From contig JAEZIE010000141.1 of assembly GCA_023416175.1 (NCBI GenBank), positions 1 through 6,169 of the forward strand: a stretch of DNA of 6,169 nt. Reading direction: 5' to 3'. The position numbers and the translations under genes were made by a program. Below, one piece after another: positions 5,007-6,169 of this stretch. This DNA is from Bacillota bacterium. GTDB taxonomy: Bacteria > Bacillota > Clostridia > Christensenellales > CAG-138. Each line of letters opens with the position of its first letter. Positions within the stretch are counted from its first letter, which is position 1. The notes under the pieces were generated by a model. The model had not been told where the DNA came from. It did no database searches and saw only the letters and a program-made list of their open reading frames with translations.

Positions 5007-6169
5007 TTGCTTTCCAGCATTCAAAGCTATGGGCTTAGCGGCATTTCTGGGTTTTCCGTGCAGGTTCAGGTGGATATCGCAAACGGTCTGCCTTCCTTTG
5101 AAACGGTCGGCCTGCCGGACGCGGCCGTGCGCGAATCCCGCGAGCGGGTACGTGCCGCCATCAAGAACAGCGGCTTTGCGTTTCCAATAAGCCGTATTAC
5201 GGTCAACTTGGCACCGGCGGATCTCAAAAAAGAAGGCTCTGTTTACGACCTTCCCATTGCGATTGGGCTGCTTGAGGCAGCGGGGCAGATCCCCCCGGAA
5301 AAGACAAAGGGTCTGCTGTTCTTAGGAGAGCTTGCGCTCGATGGAAGCGTACGCGCGATAGACGGCGTGCTGCCTATGGTGATCGACGCGTTCGCTCACG
5401 GCGCTAAGACCATCGTACTGCCCGAGGGGAACGCGGAAGAAGCCGCGTATATTACAGGCGCCGAGGTGCTGCCTGTAAAGACTCTGCGTCAGGCGGTCGA
5501 GTGTTTACGGGGCGATGCTCCGTTTGCTGTATACCCTGAAAAAGTCTGGGATTCCATGAGTGTCGTCCATTCGGCCGACTTCTCCGAAATCAAAGGCCAG
5601 CAGAGCGCAAAACGCGCGGCGGAGATCGCCGTGGCGGGCGGACACAATCTCATCTTGATCGGGACACCCGGCTCCGGCAAGACCATGCTGGCCCGCAGCA
5701 TCCCCTCTATATTACCCGATCTTACGTTTGAAGAAGCGCTGGAAATTACAAAAATACACTCCGTCGTAGGAGCGACGCGCGAATGCGGCGGCATCATCAA
5801 GGAGCGGCCCTTTCGGGCGCCGCATCACGGCGCTTCCGCGGCAGCCCTGATTGGCGGCGGGCAGCGGGCGCTACCGGGCGAAATCAGCTTGGCGCATTAC
5901 GGCGTGCTGTTTTTAGATGAGCTGCCGGAATTCAGAAAGGACGTATTGGAGGCGCTGCGCCAGCCGCTGGAGGATGGCACCGTCACCATCACGCGGGCAA
6001 CAGCCAACGCCACGTACCCAGCGGATTTCATGCTGGTCGCCGCCATGAATCCCTGCCCGTGCGGCAACTACGGCTCCCGCATTTCGCCCTGCCGTTGTAC
6101 GCCGTTCCAGATTCAGCGCTATCAGGGCAGAATATCCGGGCCTTTGATGGACCGGATCGATATCAACGT
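5007..6169 (+). CDS. comM: ComM/YifB family AAA+ ATPase (Mg-chelatase-like), 3' partial
   Basis: Cytoplasmic AAA+ ATPase. In naturally transformable Gram-negative bacteria, ComM is a hexameric helicase that drives branch migration of incoming DNA; its role in Firmicutes is less settled. The 387 complete codons here start at TTG 5007, giving LSSIQSYGLSGISGF, the usual family N-terminus. An N-terminal Lon-protease-like ChlI domain follows, with VGLPDAAVRESRERVRAAI and NLAPADLKKEGSVYDLP. The AAA+ core has Walker A GTPGSGKT (219-226), FRAPHH (269-274), Walker B VLFLDE (300-305), MNPCPCGNYG (347-356), a second Cys pair at 362 and 364, and GPLMDRID near the edge. Family members are about 500-510 residues, so the remaining core and the C-terminal Mg-chelatase domain lie beyond the right edge; no frameshift is seen. 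Its local GC is higher than that of the protease gene, and nothing ties it to the upstream glycosylation genes. Confidence 0.95.
   Translation, partial: MLSSIQSYGLSGISGFSVQVQVDIANGLPSFETVGLPDAAVRESRERVRAAIKNSGFAFPISRITVNLAPADLKKEGSVYDLPIAIGLLEAAGQIPPEKTKGLLFLGELALDGSVRAIDGVLPMVIDAFAHGAKTIVLPEGNAEEAAYITGAEVLPVKTLRQAVECLRGDAPFAVYPEKVWDSMSVVHSADFSEIKGQQSAKRAAEIAVAGGHNLILIGTPGSGKTMLARSIPSILPDLTFEEALEITKIHSVVGATRECGGIIKERPFRAPHHGASAAALIGGGQRALPGEISLAHYGVLFLDELPEFRKDVLEALRQPLEDGTVTITRATANATYPADFMLVAAMNPCPCGNYGSRISPCRCTPFQIQRYQGRISGPLMDRIDIN

Noticed and set aside
4704..5024. Reverse-strand frame of 106 codons with a hydrophobic stretch, crossing the comM leader and the 3' end of the protease gene.
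   Set aside because: It has no recognisable domain, starts inside comM coding sequence and runs antisense to the conserved GDSGSP region. The hydrophobic run reflects reverse reading of G/A-rich sequence.
5489..5800. Reverse-strand frame of 103 codons inside comM.
   Set aside because: It is the shadow of the highly conserved Walker A region on the + strand, and the product shows no family features.

Overview
The window reads as a stretch of a moderately GC-rich Firmicutes (Clostridia-type) chromosome. This rests on strong purine-rich Shine-Dalgarno sites, TTG start use, the clostridial style of the proteins and tight same-strand packing. A more exact placement cannot be supported. All four genes are on the + strand, and the first and last run off the window edges.

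Region 1 (1-3581) is a membrane glycosylation module. A very large polytopic protein, open at its 5' end, joins two GT-C fold glycosyltransferase modules in one chain. The N-terminal half is a polyprenol-phosphate-sugar-dependent mannosyltransferase-like module. The C-terminal half is a protein O-mannosyltransferase (PMT, GT39) module with the Asp-Glu, HPPLGK and HPYxSxWWxWP signatures. A predicted beta-rich domain of about 110 residues sits in the first outside loop of the PMT half. One base after its stop codon comes a small GtrA-family four-helix membrane protein of the kind linked to moving or handling polyprenyl-phosphate sugars. Together they suggest sugar transfer from a lipid-linked donor to a protein or wall acceptor on the outer face of the membrane. 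The synthase that makes the lipid-linked sugar is not in the window and may lie upstream.

Region 2 (3582-4847) is a secreted trypsin-fold serine protease. It has a signal peptide, a propeptide of about 180 residues, and a catalytic domain with His241, Asp276 and Ser369. Its histidine motif is unusual (TCGHGG rather than TAGHC). Parts of the gene are distinctly AT-rich. It lies 30 bases after the gtrA-like gene and may share its transcript.

Region 3 (4848-5006) is a short G-rich spacer with several Shine-Dalgarno-like G tracts, no convincing gene and no convincing terminator.

Region 4 (5007-6169) is the first 387 codons of a ComM/YifB family AAA+ ATPase with a TTG start, cut by the right edge. 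It is a housekeeping or DNA-uptake gene with no evident link to the glycosylation module.

No tRNA, rRNA, CRISPR array, insertion sequence or phage gene is visible. The most interesting points are the double GT-C fusion with its loop insertion, its coupling to the GtrA-like gene, and the neighbouring secreted protease with an altered His motif.
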